From positions 1 through 64,000 of the forward strand of contig CAYPYX010000005.1 in NCBI GenBank assembly GCA_964415065.1: a stretch of DNA of 64,000 nucleotides. The letters are read 5' to 3'. The notes under the pieces were generated by a model, which made no database searches, had not been told where the DNA came from, and saw only the letters and a list, made by a program, of their open reading frames with translations. How positions within the stretch are numbered: the stretch's first letter is position 1; each line of letters starts with the position of its first letter. This document shows positions 9,116-18,259 of this stretch, one piece after another. A program made the translations under genes and the position numbers. This DNA comes from VMCP01 sp964415065 (GTDB taxonomy: Bacteria > Bacteroidota > Bacteroidia > NS11-12g > UBA955).

Positions 9116-10642
9116 ATGGAAAACAATTTAAACGAACAACAATTACTTCGCAGACAATCTCTCGACGAATTACGTGCTTTAGGTATTGAGCCCTATCCCG
9201 CTGAACTGTATCCAGTTAACACGAATTCAGAAGAAATAAAACAGGATTATCCGAATCATCCTGAAAAGTTTCAGCAGGTGGTTATAGCAGGTCGTTTAAT
9301 GACCCGTAGAATTATGGGAAAAGCAGCGTTTGCAGTATTGCAAGACTCTGTAGGAAAAATTCAAATCTATGTAAATCGAGATGAAATTTGTCCTTCTGAG
9401 GATAAAGAATTGTACAATACCGTATTTAAAAAACTTTTTGATATCGGAGATATTATTGGTGTTGAAGGATATGTTTTCACTACTCAAACCGGCGAAATTA
9501 GTGTCCATGTAAAGTCCATAAAATTATTAGCAAAATGTTTGAACCCGTTACCTCTTCCTAAAGAAAAAGACGGAGTAATATTTGATGCATTTACCGATCC
9601 TGAAGCGCGCTACCGAATGCGTTATGTAGATTTGATTGTAAATCCGCAGAATCGCGAAATCTTCTTGAAACGCACTCGGGTTATTCAAAGTTTAAGAAAT
9701 ACCTTTAACGACAAGGGTTACTTAGAAGTTGAAACACCGATTCTTCAAGCTATACACGGGGGTGCAGCTGCACGACCTTTTGAAACTCACCATAATGCCT
9801 TGGATATGCCATTGTATTTGCGAATTGCTAATGAATTGTATTTAAAGCGTTTGATTGTAGGAGGTTTTGACGGTGTTTATGAATTTGCAAAGAACTTTAG
9901 AAACGAAGGAATAGATCGTACCCACAATCCAGAATTTACCGGTTTAGAAATCTATGTGGCTTACAAGGACTATTTCTGGATGATGGATTTTGTTGAGGAA
10001 ATGCTTGAAAAATGTGCCTTAGATGTAAACGGTTCAACCAACGCTATTGTGGGTGAAAATACAATTAGTTTCGCTCGACCCTACCAACGTTTAACCATGG
10101 CAGAAGCTATTCTTAAATATGGTAACTTCAACATAGATGGCAAAACAGAACAAGAGTTGGGTGATTTTGCCAAATCCATTGGTTGTGAAGTAACTACCAA
10201 AATGGGTTATGGTAAATTAATCGATGAAATCTTTAGTGCCACAGCCGAAAAGCATTTAATTCAACCAACATTCATTACCGATTATCCAATTGAGATGAGC
10301 CCGCTAACTAAAAAGCACAGAAGCAAACCTGGCTTGGTGGAGCGTTTTGAACTTTTCGTTAATGGTAAAGAAATTGCTAATGCTTACAGTGAATTAAATG
10401 ATCCTATCGATCAAAAAGAACGATTTGAAGACCAATTGAAATTAGCAGAAAAAGGCGATGACGAAGCTATGGCTATGGACCACGACTTCATCCGAGCTTT
10501 AGAATACGGAATGCCTCCAACTAGCGGTTTGGGAATTGGAATCGACCGATTAACCATGATGTTGACCAATCAAGCTTCCATTCAAGAAGTTTTATTCTTC
10601 CCTCAAATGCGCCCTGAAACCGCATTCCAATCTGGAGAATAG
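9116..10642 (+). CDS. lysS: lysine--tRNA ligase, class II
   Basis: A cytosolic class II synthetase that charges tRNA-Lys. The N-terminal OB-fold anticodon-binding domain (about residues 40-150, e.g. VVIAGRLMTRRIMGKAAF) precedes the catalytic domain with motif 1 (YLEVETPILQ), motif 2 (FRNEGIDRTHNPEFTGLE) and motif 3 (GLGIGIDRLTMML). The frame is open from 9056, but I chose ATG 9116 (MENNLNEQQLLRR): homologues start here, and a -7 promoter element lies just upstream. This gives 508 residues, the normal family length. It follows lspA but has its own promoter. Confidence 0.97.
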   Translation: MENNLNEQQLLRRQSLDELRALGIEPYPAELYPVNTNSEEIKQDYPNHPEKFQQVVIAGRLMTRRIMGKAAFAVLQDSVGKIQIYVNRDEICPSEDKELYNTVFKKLFDIGDIIGVEGYVFTTQTGEISVHVKSIKLLAKCLNPLPLPKEKDGVIFDAFTDPEARYRMRYVDLIVNPQNREIFLKRTRVIQSLRNTFNDKGYLEVETPILQAIHGGAAARPFETHHNALDMPLYLRIANELYLKRLIVGGFDGVYEFAKNFRNEGIDRTHNPEFTGLEIYVAYKDYFWMMDFVEEMLEKCALDVNGSTNAIVGENTISFARPYQRLTMAEAILKYGNFNIDGKTEQELGDFAKSIGCEVTTKMGYGKLIDEIFSATAEKHLIQPTFITDYPIEMSPLTKKHRSKPGLVERFELFVNGKEIANAYSELNDPIDQKERFEDQLKLAEKGDDEAMAMDHDFIRALEYGMPPTSGLGIGIDRLTMMLTNQASIQEVLFFPQMRPETAFQSGE

Positions 10643-10684
10643 TATTCCATCCCCAAAAATTCAACTCTAATTGAATCAAAACTC

Positions 10685-10954
10685 ATGCTGGAAATTGGCG
10701 ACGATGAAATTCAAGTGATGAATCGATTGATTCACGCCGAAAAAGTTCAGCATTTGGTCGAAGAAATTTCCTTTCCACAACCGGTAGTAATCGATATTGT
10801 GCGTCAGCTTTTTCACTATCGTTACATTAAGGCAGTAGATGCAAAAAATGCCCAACGTTTAACTATTAACGTAGATGAAATTCTGCAAACTTCCTTTCAA
10901 CTCACGGCCAAAGGTTTTAATGAATTGGAAAACTATACTCCTGGAAAAGGTTAA
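10685..10954 (+). CDS. small protein of unknown function, possibly winged-helix-like
   Basis: An 89-residue soluble protein starting MLEIGDDEIQVMNRLIHAEK. The pattern of two to three short helices followed by LTINVDEILQTSFQLTAKGFNELEN resembles a small winged-helix fold (helices, then a beta-wing, then a closing helix), but I recognise no named family. It follows lysS by 42 bp on the same strand and precedes the gltA promoter, so it may be cotranscribed with lysS. No signal peptide, no membrane segment, no cysteines. Confidence 0.65.
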   Translation: MLEIGDDEIQVMNRLIHAEKVQHLVEEISFPQPVVIDIVRQLFHYRYIKAVDAKNAQRLTINVDEILQTSFQLTAKGFNELENYTPGKG

Positions 10955-11057
10955 AATTCTGTCCTTATTTTCGCTATTTCTTTATTTTCTAGAAACCGCA
11001 AAAACAAATGAATAAGTGGTTCATTGTTGAATCCTTTGTTGAAAGTTTTTCAAACCT

Positions 11058-11089
11058 TTTGAAACACAAATTGTTTTAAAGTATATTTG
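11058..11089 (+). promoter_or_regulatory. complete Bacteroidota-type promoter for gltA
   Basis: TTTG at 11058-11061, 20 nt spacer, TATATTTG at 11082-11089: both elements at the consensus spacing (19-21 nt). This is the only promoter in the window where I find the -33 box as well as the -7 box. The ATG of gltA is 28 nt downstream. Confidence 0.75.
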
Positions 11090-11117
11090 CATAGAGCGAA
11101 GAATTAAAGACTTCAAC

Positions 11118-12410
11118 ATGTCAGAAACAGCGAAAATCATTTTAGAGGGTAAAGAGTACGAACTACCAGTAATTCAAGGGTCTGAGGGCGAAAAAGCCAT
11201 TGACATTTCTAACCTCCGCGGTCTAAGTGGATATATTACATTGGACCCTGGATATAAAAATACAGGAGCTACAACCAGCACCATCACTTTTTTGGATGGA
11301 GAATTGGGTGTATTGCGTCATAGAGGATATTCTATCGAAGACTTGGCTGAACACTGCTCTTTCATCGAAGTAACTTATCTTTTATTGCACGGTGAATTGC
11401 CAACCGCTCAACAATTAACCAATTTCGAAAAACAAATCACCGAACACACCCTAGTAAACGAAGGTTTAGAAGGAATGTTTAAAGCTTTCCCAACAGGAAG
11501 TCATCCTATGGGGCAATTAAGCTCCATGATTTCTGCCTTGAGTTTGTTTTATCCAAAATCATTGAATCCCCATCGTGGTGAAGAAGCAATCAATAGAACG
11601 GTATTACGCCTTTTGGCTAAAATGCCAACTATCTGCGCCATGATCTACAAAAAACGCTTAGGTCATCCTATCGTTTATCCAAATAACCGATTAGATTATG
11701 TAACCAACTATTTGAACATGACCTTTGGTCAAGTTTCTGATCCTGATTACACTCCAGATCCAGTTATCGTTCGCGCTATGAATAAACTGCTTATTCTACA
11801 TGCTGACCATGAACAAAACTGTTCTGCGAGCACAGTGCGTGTAGTAGGTTCTTCGCAATCAAACTTATACAGCAGTATTTCAGCAGGTATTAATGCTCTT
11901 TGGGGACCATTGCACGGCGGTGCTAACCAAGAGGTACTTGAAATGCTAGAATTGATTAAAGAAGACGGTGGAGATGTAACCAAGTTTATCAATAAGGCTA
12001 AAGATAAAAATGATCCTTTCCGCTTGATGGGATTTGGTCACAGAGTTTACAAAAACTTCGATCCACGTGCTAAAATTATCAAGAAAGCAGCCGATGAAGT
12101 ATTAGAAAAACTGGGTGTTAATGATCCCGTTTTAGAAATTGCTAAGAAATTAGAGGAAGTAGCATTAAACGATCCTTATTTCATCGATCGTAAATTATTC
12201 CCTAATGTGGATTTCTATTCAGGTATCATTTACCGTGCACTAGGTTTCCCAACTGACTTCTTTACTGTGTTGTTTGCATTAGGTCGATTACCAGGTTGGA
12301 TCAGCCAATGGCAAGAAATGCGTCGCGACAAAGAACCAATCGCTCGTCCTCGTCAGATTTACACTGGAGAACCTCCACGTGCATTTGTTCCTATGGATCA
12401 AAGAAAATAA
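11118..12410 (+). CDS. gltA: citrate synthase
   Basis: Condenses acetyl-CoA with oxaloacetate to citrate, entering the TCA cycle. The 430-residue length and the N-terminal region before LRHRGYSIEDLAEH fit the type II (hexameric) bacterial family. Active-site blocks are present: HADHEQNCSAS and GPLHGGANQEVL (catalytic His residues), FGHRVYKNFDPRA, and the catalytic Asp in NVDFYSGIIYRALGFP. It is a single-gene unit: a complete promoter lies upstream (11058-11089) and a large hairpin terminator downstream (12445-12517). Confidence 0.97.
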   Translation: MSETAKIILEGKEYELPVIQGSEGEKAIDISNLRGLSGYITLDPGYKNTGATTSTITFLDGELGVLRHRGYSIEDLAEHCSFIEVTYLLLHGELPTAQQLTNFEKQITEHTLVNEGLEGMFKAFPTGSHPMGQLSSMISALSLFYPKSLNPHRGEEAINRTVLRLLAKMPTICAMIYKKRLGHPIVYPNNRLDYVTNYLNMTFGQVSDPDYTPDPVIVRAMNKLLILHADHEQNCSASTVRVVGSSQSNLYSSISAGINALWGPLHGGANQEVLEMLELIKEDGGDVTKFINKAKDKNDPFRLMGFGHRVYKNFDPRAKIIKKAADEVLEKLGVNDPVLEIAKKLEEVALNDPYFIDRKLFPNVDFYSGIIYRALGFPTDFFTVLFALGRLPGWISQWQEMRRDKEPIARPRQIYTGEPPRAFVPMDQRK

Positions 12411-12421
12411 AAATAACTATT

Positions 12422-12437
12422 GCTCGAGAAATCGAGC
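12422..12437 (+). other. GAAA-capped hairpin in the gltA 3' region
   Basis: GCTCGA, GAAA, TCGAGC: a perfect 6-bp stem closed by a GNRA-type tetraloop, 11 nt after the gltA stop. It sits directly before the terminator and could stabilise the transcript end. Confidence 0.5.
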
Positions 12438-12444
12438 TATAAAT

Positions 12445-12517
12445 AAACTCCTGATGTTGAGAATACTGTCGGTAACATCCTCGATAGTATTACTTTCTTC
12501 ATCAGGAGTTTTTTTTT
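12445..12517 (+). terminator. two-tier intrinsic terminator after gltA
   Basis: A 12-bp outer stem (AAACTCCTGATG at 12445-12456 with CATCAGGAGTTT at 12500-12511) runs into seven Ts. Inside it a second stem pairs 12462-12471 with 12482-12491 (one G-T wobble). The outer stem plus T-run is a convincing terminator; the inner stem makes the element larger than usual. Confidence 0.8.
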
Positions 12518-12615
12518 ATCCATTTTTAATTTCGAATAAAAGTCCCTAAAAAAATCGTTTACCGACAATTTTATATCATTCAACTACATTTTTCATTTCA
12601 GTAATTAAACTCTTC

Positions 12616-12623
12616 TACTTTTG
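12616..12623 (+). promoter_or_regulatory. -7 promoter element for the second TonB receptor gene
   Basis: TACTTTTG followed by CAC, 18 nt before the ATG at 12642. Its last three bases are the TTG that opens the longest reading frame, so the TTG is promoter and not a start codon. Confidence 0.55.
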
Positions 12624-12641
12624 CACCTTCAACAGCTACCA

Positions 12642-15002
12642 ATGCACCGTATACACGCAGTTCTGATCACCACCTTTTTGATTTTTACCAATCAAATTTT
12701 AGCTCAAAAAATAACAATTAGTGGATTTATTAAAGATAAGTCCTCCGGAGAAACACTTGCAGGAGCAACTGTACAAGCCCAAAATTCGAAGGAAATTGCA
12801 AAATCTAACAGCTATGGTTTCTATTCCTTATCCTTGTCAACAGGCAAACAAATAATAGAAGTAAATTCAGATGGTTATCAAGAAATAACCATGGATTTAA
12901 ATTTGGAAAAGGATCAAACAATGAATTTTATGCTGGATCCTGCTACTGAGTCCATAGAAGCAGTTGATATCCGTGCAAAAAAGAACGACAATGTTAAAAA
13001 AATAGATATTTCAACACAGAGCATTTCGGGAAAAGTAATCAAAAAAATCCCTGCATTTCTAGGTGAAGCCGATGTAATCAAGAGTATACAACTTTTACCT
13101 GGTGTTACCACAGTCGGCGAAGGTGCTTCTGGTTTTAACGTTCGAGGAGGTGGGATCGATCAAAACTTGGTTTTGATGGACGATGCGCCTGTATTCAATA
13201 GTGCACATTTATTCGGTTTTTTTAGCATTTTTAATCCCGACGCGGTAAAAGATGTACAATTAGTAAAAGGTGGAATTCCCGCTAATTACGGAGGTAGATT
13301 AAGCTCAGTTTTAGATGTAACCACAAAGGATGGTAACAACCAACGTTACCAAGCTAACGGTGGTGTAGGTACCATTTTCAGTCGATTAACTCTAGAAGGT
13401 CCTTTAGTTAAAAATAAAGCAAGCTTTTTAATATCTGGTAGAAGGAGTTATATAGATGTATTGGCTAAACCATTTTTATCCAATGGCTTAGAAGATTCAC
13501 GATTCTATTTCTACGATTTAACAGCCAAAGTAAATTATGCCACTCAGAAAGATAAGTTCTTTTTATCAACTTATATTGGCGATGACCTCTTCTATGCTGC
13601 CAATGCGTTTGGGGTGAAATGGGGAAATAGCACTGCTACTGCTCGTTGGAATCACGTTTACAATAAAAAATGGTTCTCCAATGTAACTTATTATTACAGC
13701 CGGTATCGTTATAACCTTGAATTTACAAACGGAGGAGGCGATCTATCCTTCAATTGGACATCTTATATTTACAACAACAGCTTAAAAGCGGATTTTAAAT
13801 ACTATCAAAATTCCAAAAACGAATGGGGATTTGGAGGAAGCAGTACATACTACACGTTGCGTCCTGGAGATGCTACCGCCACCAATCCTACTCAAGGTGC
13901 TGTTACTTTCTCTTTACCTAATAAATATGCACTTGAGAATGCAGTATATATCACTGAAGATTACAATACCAACGGAAGATTATCTATTCGAGCCGGAATT
14001 CGAATCAGTCAATTTTTATACTTGGGTAAGGGTAATGTATACAGCTATGGAGAACCGTTTGCCGAAGGGCAAAGAAGATTTGTGGATTCCGTTTGGCAAG
14101 CCGATAACAACCAAGTAATTGCTAGCTATATCAATCCTGAACCCCGAATTGGATTTAAATACCAACTTACTAAAAAAGAATCGATTAAAGGAGGTTACAA
14201 TAGAATGGTTCAGAATCTCCATTTGATCTCCAACACCGCTGCTAGTGTTCCGTTTGATGTGTGGACACCATCGACTAATAATATAAAACCTGAAATTGCA
14301 GACCAATATACCATCGGGTATTTTAGAAATTTCCGAATCGGAAAACAAGAATTTGAAAGTTCAATCGAAACTTATTATAAAGACATGCTCAATCAAGTTG
14401 ATTATGTTGATGGAGCGAATCTATTACTGAACCAATATTTAGAAGGTGAGCTAATCAATGGTATTGGAAGAGCTTATGGCTTAGAAATGTACATCAAAAA
14501 GAGTACTGGTAAATTAACGGGATGGATCAGTTACACCCTAGCACGAAGCGAAAGAAAATCCCCCGGAATCAATGATAATGAATGGTATGCCAGCAGATTC
14601 GATCGTCTTCATAACCTGTATGTTGTAGCTCAATACCGCTTCAATGACAAGTGGGATTTTGCTGCTAATTTCGTTTTGAGCTCTGGTACTCCTACCACTT
14701 TTTACACCGGACAATATACCGTTCAGGGTTACACAGCACCCGATGCTGGAACCAACGCCCGAAATAATGTACGGAATCCTGCTTATCACCGTTTAGATTT
14801 GGCAGCAACCTACACCCTCAAGAAAAAAGGAAAATGGGAAAGCAATTGGGTTTTCTCTGTTTATAATGCTTACAGTCGCAGAAATCCTTTCTCTATTTAC
14901 TTCGATACAGATTACCAAAATACAGGCATGAACAAAGCAATTCAATTCAGTGTAATTGGTTCAATCGTACCTGCAGTTTCATACAATTTCAAATGGAATT
15001 AA
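12642..15002 (+). CDS. TonB-dependent receptor with carboxypeptidase-regulatory-like domain
   Basis: A 786-residue outer-membrane receptor. From the N-terminus: signal peptide (VLITTFLIFTNQILAQ), a carboxypeptidase-regulatory-like domain (ISGFIKDKSSGETLAGATV, about residues 20-100), a plug (FNVRGGGIDQNLVLMDDAPVFNSAH, then LVKGGIPANYGGRLSSVLDV) and a large barrel. The open frame begins at a TTG at 12621 that is part of the -7 element, so I take ATG 12642, directly before the signal peptide. Directly downstream is a DUF4249 lipoprotein, the standard partner for this receptor class. A paralogous pair lies at 42.3-46 kb. Substrate unknown. Confidence 0.93.
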   Translation: MHRIHAVLITTFLIFTNQILAQKITISGFIKDKSSGETLAGATVQAQNSKEIAKSNSYGFYSLSLSTGKQIIEVNSDGYQEITMDLNLEKDQTMNFMLDPATESIEAVDIRAKKNDNVKKIDISTQSISGKVIKKIPAFLGEADVIKSIQLLPGVTTVGEGASGFNVRGGGIDQNLVLMDDAPVFNSAHLFGFFSIFNPDAVKDVQLVKGGIPANYGGRLSSVLDVTTKDGNNQRYQANGGVGTIFSRLTLEGPLVKNKASFLISGRRSYIDVLAKPFLSNGLEDSRFYFYDLTAKVNYATQKDKFFLSTYIGDDLFYAANAFGVKWGNSTATARWNHVYNKKWFSNVTYYYSRYRYNLEFTNGGGDLSFNWTSYIYNNSLKADFKYYQNSKNEWGFGGSSTYYTLRPGDATATNPTQGAVTFSLPNKYALENAVYITEDYNTNGRLSIRAGIRISQFLYLGKGNVYSYGEPFAEGQRRFVDSVWQADNNQVIASYINPEPRIGFKYQLTKKESIKGGYNRMVQNLHLISNTAASVPFDVWTPSTNNIKPEIADQYTIGYFRNFRIGKQEFESSIETYYKDMLNQVDYVDGANLLLNQYLEGELINGIGRAYGLEMYIKKSTGKLTGWISYTLARSERKSPGINDNEWYASRFDRLHNLYVVAQYRFNDKWDFAANFVLSSGTPTTFYTGQYTVQGYTAPDAGTNARNNVRNPAYHRLDLAATYTLKKKGKWESNWVFSVYNAYSRRNPFSIYFDTDYQNTGMNKAIQFSVIGSIVPAVSYNFKWN

Positions 15003-15049
15003 TCCCAAATCAAATGAATCAGTTTAAACTAAACAATATCAACCCTTCC

Positions 15050-15952
15050 ATGAAACGCATTAAAAATATATTCATATTTACTTTCTTATTTATTTTCGGG
15101 GGATTCTTTACATCCTGCGAAGATGTAATCGAAGTGAATGTCGAGCAAAAACAAGTAAAGTTAGTCGTGGATGCTTTTGTGAATAATATGGATACTGTTC
15201 AAACCATTCGTTTAACGCAAAGCATCCCTTATTTTGCTACACCTGGTACCGAACCTGCAGTAAAGGATGCAACTGTAATTATAGCCGATACATCCAATTT
15301 TAAAGTATTTCCTTTTGTGCATACCCAAGATGGTATTTATCAATGGAAACCTAACAAAAATACCGGTGATACGTTTGTTGTAGGTCGAAATTACGCATTA
15401 TTGATTATTCAAGGTGGTGATACTTTTGTGAGTGTTTCAAGACTAAATCCAACTGTTTCTAAATTTGATAGCTTAAGAACTGTTCCGCAAGAAGGCAACG
15501 GACCTCCATTTGCTGGACCAGGAAGATATTTGGAAATGTTTGCCGATGATTTACCAGGATATGGCAACTACTATTGGATCAAAACCTTCAGAAACGATAC
15601 GTTTTTAGGTGAGTCATCTGAACTCAATATTTCACAGGATGTTGGTAATAATGGAGGACCAGCTGCTGGGGGATTGTTCATTTATCCAATCCGTTTCCAA
15701 GGTGTAAACCAATTTATTCGTCCTTATCGAGATGGTGAAACAGTAAGAGTTGAGATTCATTCCATTTCAATGGAAACATTTTATTGGTTCCAACTTCTGT
15801 TGAATGAAAGTAATAACGGAGGGTTATTTTCAACACCTCCCGTCAATATCCGATCCAATATCGTTTCACTCAATCGCAATAGCAAACGAGGTTTGGCAGG
15901 ATTTTTCTGCATGAGCGATGTAATTCAGCGAAGCATCATCATTCGAGAGTAA
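15050..15952 (+). CDS. DUF4249 lipoprotein, partner of the upstream TonB receptor
   Basis: A 300-residue predicted outer-membrane lipoprotein. I take ATG 15050 since it sits right before a lipoprotein signal (MKRIKNIFIFTFLFIFGGFF, then TSC with the lipidated Cys at 23); the frame itself is open from 14993 inside the receptor gene. Family hallmarks: an early VVDAFVNNMDTVQTIRLTQS strand and extended beta structure. DUF4249 genes follow TonB receptors throughout Bacteroidota and are assumed to act with them at the surface; a biochemical role is not established. It is certainly cotranscribed with the receptor (48-bp gap). Confidence 0.88.
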   Translation: MKRIKNIFIFTFLFIFGGFFTSCEDVIEVNVEQKQVKLVVDAFVNNMDTVQTIRLTQSIPYFATPGTEPAVKDATVIIADTSNFKVFPFVHTQDGIYQWKPNKNTGDTFVVGRNYALLIIQGGDTFVSVSRLNPTVSKFDSLRTVPQEGNGPPFAGPGRYLEMFADDLPGYGNYYWIKTFRNDTFLGESSELNISQDVGNNGGPAAGGLFIYPIRFQGVNQFIRPYRDGETVRVEIHSISMETFYWFQLLLNESNNGGLFSTPPVNIRSNIVSLNRNSKRGLAGFFCMSDVIQRSIIIRE

Positions 15953-16054
15953 AGATTTAATCCCGTTTTGCTGAGGTTCAAACTGATTCGCGGTTTAAAC
16001 TGATTTCTTTTCCCAAGAAACACAAAAAGCTGAACCAATCCGATACTGTACTCA

Positions 16055-18091
16055 CTATACTTCCTGCAACTTCTTCTTCAATACTTCCAATTCATCTCGC
16101 AATCTCGCTGCATCCATGAATTCCAGATTTTTAGCCGCTTTTTGCATGTCTTTTTCCGTTTTCTGAATTGCTTTTTCGAGGGATGTTTTATCCATGTATT
16201 GAAGTACAGGATCCGCTACCAATAGCGCCTCTGCCTCTTCATTGAACTGATAAACTTGTCCCGGATTTTCCACGTGTGCTGCATCTACTACCGATGTTTG
16301 TTGGAAAATTTCCGATTTAGACTTGAGAACCGTTTTGGGAGTGATACCATGATCCAAATTATAAGAAGTTTGTTTCTCTCTTCTTCGATTAGTTTCTTCA
16401 ATGGTTATCTGCATACTTCTAGTCATCTTATCTGCATACATTATTACCTTTCCTCGATCGTTACGAGCAGCACGACCAATGGTTTGAACTAAGCTGGTTA
16501 CAGATCTCAGGAATCCTTCTTTATCCGCATCCATAATTGCCACTAAACTCACCTCTGGTAAATCCAAACCTTCTCTTAATAAATTCACACCCACCAATAC
16601 ATCTATTCCTCCTAAACGTAAATTTCTTAGGATCTCCACCCGGTCTAGTGTTTTTACTTCCGAGTGTATGTAACCGACCTTAATGCCCAATTTTGCCAAA
16701 TATTTAGTTAGCTCTTCGGCCATTCGTTTGGTTAAAGTTGTAACCAACACCCGGTCACCCATGGCAACTCGTTCATCGATTTCACCTATTAAATCATCCA
16801 CTTGCGTATCCAAAGGCCGCACTTCAATTACAGGATCTAACAAGCCTGTTGGTCGAATCAACTGCTCTACAACTACACCTTCTGACTCGCGAATCTCAAA
16901 ATCTGATGGAGTGGCACTCACATAAATAGTTTGGTTTACCATGTTTTGGAATTCCTCAAATTGCAAGGGTCGATTGTCTAATGCAGCAGGCAAGCGAAAT
17001 CCGTACTCAACTAAGTTAATTTTACGACTTCGGTCTCCACCATACATCGCACGTATTTGAGGCATAGTTACATGACTTTCATCAACAACCAGTAAATAAT
17101 CTTTGGGGAAATAATCCAACAAACAAAATGGGCGATCTCCAGGATTTCTGCGATCAAAATATCTAGAATAGTTTTCAATACCATTGCAGTATCCTAATTC
17201 ACGAATCATTTCTAAGTCAAAGTTGACCCGTTCTTCTAATCGTTTAGCTTCTAAATGCCTTCCCTGTTGAATGAAAAATTCCATCTGAAGAACCAAGTCA
17301 TCCTGAATTTCGTGGATCACTTTTTCAAGTCGATCTCGAGGAGAAACATAAATCTGAGCAGGATATATAGCACAATCAATTAGTGAGTCAATCTTTCTAC
17401 CTGTTTCCGGCTCGAAGCTATAGATTTCCTCAATTTCATCCCCAAAGAAAGAGATTCTATAAGCAAAATCATTATAGGCTAAATGCACATCTACAGTGTC
17501 GCCTTTTACACGAAATGTACCTCGTTTGAATTCCATGGTGGTTCTGCTATATAAGCTTTCCACCAAGCGATAAAGCAATTGCTGCCTTGAAATGCGCATC
17601 CCTTCATTCAAGCGGATGATGGTGTTTTCGTAATCCGATGGATTACCAGCACCATAAATGCAACTTACACTCGCCACTACAATTACATCTCTTCTTCCTG
17701 AAAGCAATGTAGACACTGTTTTTAAACGTAATTTTTCAATTTCATCATTGATATTCAGATCTTTTTCAATGTACGTATTGGTGGTTGGTATAAATGCTTC
17801 AGGTTGGTAGTAATCATAATAACTTACAAAATACTCAACTGCATTGTTTGGAAAAAACTGTTTAAACTCACCATACAACTGTGCAACCAATGTTTTATTG
17901 TGACTCAAAACCAAAACGGGTCTCTGTGTTTGTTGAATAACATTGGCAATGGTAAACGTTTTACCTGAACCTGTTACACCCAATAGAGTCTGAACAGGGT
18001 GTCCGCTATTTATTCCTTCTACTAATTGACGAATAGCCTCAGGTTGATCTCCTGTTGGCTGAAATGGTGACACTAACTCAAAATCCGGCAT
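16055..18091 (-). CDS. uvrB: excinuclease ABC subunit B
   Basis: The 678-residue UvrB helicase-like protein of nucleotide excision repair, which takes damaged DNA from UvrA and recruits UvrC. Visible: Walker A GVTGSGKT (38-45), the DNA-probing beta-hairpin block YFVSYYDYYQPEAFIP, the DESH box in VVDESHVTMPQ, helicase motifs V/VI (VNLLREGLDLPEV, QTIGRAARN), and the C-terminal UVR domain (LEFMDAARLRDELEVLKKKL) that contacts UvrC. Start at the only suitable ATG. Convergent with the DUF4249 gene; the 102-bp gap between them holds a weak hairpin (TTTCTT at 16004 with AAGAAA at 16015). Confidence 0.98.
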   Translation of the reverse strand: MPDFELVSPFQPTGDQPEAIRQLVEGINSGHPVQTLLGVTGSGKTFTIANVIQQTQRPVLVLSHNKTLVAQLYGEFKQFFPNNAVEYFVSYYDYYQPEAFIPTTNTYIEKDLNINDEIEKLRLKTVSTLLSGRRDVIVVASVSCIYGAGNPSDYENTIIRLNEGMRISRQQLLYRLVESLYSRTTMEFKRGTFRVKGDTVDVHLAYNDFAYRISFFGDEIEEIYSFEPETGRKIDSLIDCAIYPAQIYVSPRDRLEKVIHEIQDDLVLQMEFFIQQGRHLEAKRLEERVNFDLEMIRELGYCNGIENYSRYFDRRNPGDRPFCLLDYFPKDYLLVVDESHVTMPQIRAMYGGDRSRKINLVEYGFRLPAALDNRPLQFEEFQNMVNQTIYVSATPSDFEIRESEGVVVEQLIRPTGLLDPVIEVRPLDTQVDDLIGEIDERVAMGDRVLVTTLTKRMAEELTKYLAKLGIKVGYIHSEVKTLDRVEILRNLRLGGIDVLVGVNLLREGLDLPEVSLVAIMDADKEGFLRSVTSLVQTIGRAARNDRGKVIMYADKMTRSMQITIEETNRRREKQTSYNLDHGITPKTVLKSKSEIFQQTSVVDAAHVENPGQVYQFNEEAEALLVADPVLQYMDKTSLEKAIQKTEKDMQKAAKNLEFMDAARLRDELEVLKKKLQEV

Positions 18092-18246
18092 ATCTTCTAA
18101 CTCTTATTTAATTCAAACTGTGATTTAAACACAACAAAATGGGTGTTATTTTTGTTTTTATTGTTTGATTTTCAATACTTTAAACAACTTATTTTATTGG
18201 AAATAATTCCTTAAAGTAGGCTTCCAAACATTCTTTCAAAGTTACG

Positions 18247-18254
18247 TATCTTTG
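18247..18254 (+). promoter_or_regulatory. -7 element 5 nt before the E1 start codon
   Basis: TATCTTTG, then CAGTA, then ATG at 18260. With transcription starting 4-6 nt after a -7 box, the mRNA should begin at or next to the ATG, giving a leaderless transcript. Confidence 0.65.
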
Positions 18255-18259
18255 CAGTA

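Noticed and set aside
12621..12641. TTG start 7 codons upstream of the second TonB receptor's ATG
   Set aside because: The TTG is the end of a TACTTTTG promoter box; the ATG at 12642 precedes the signal peptide. The same applies to the TTG at 56080.
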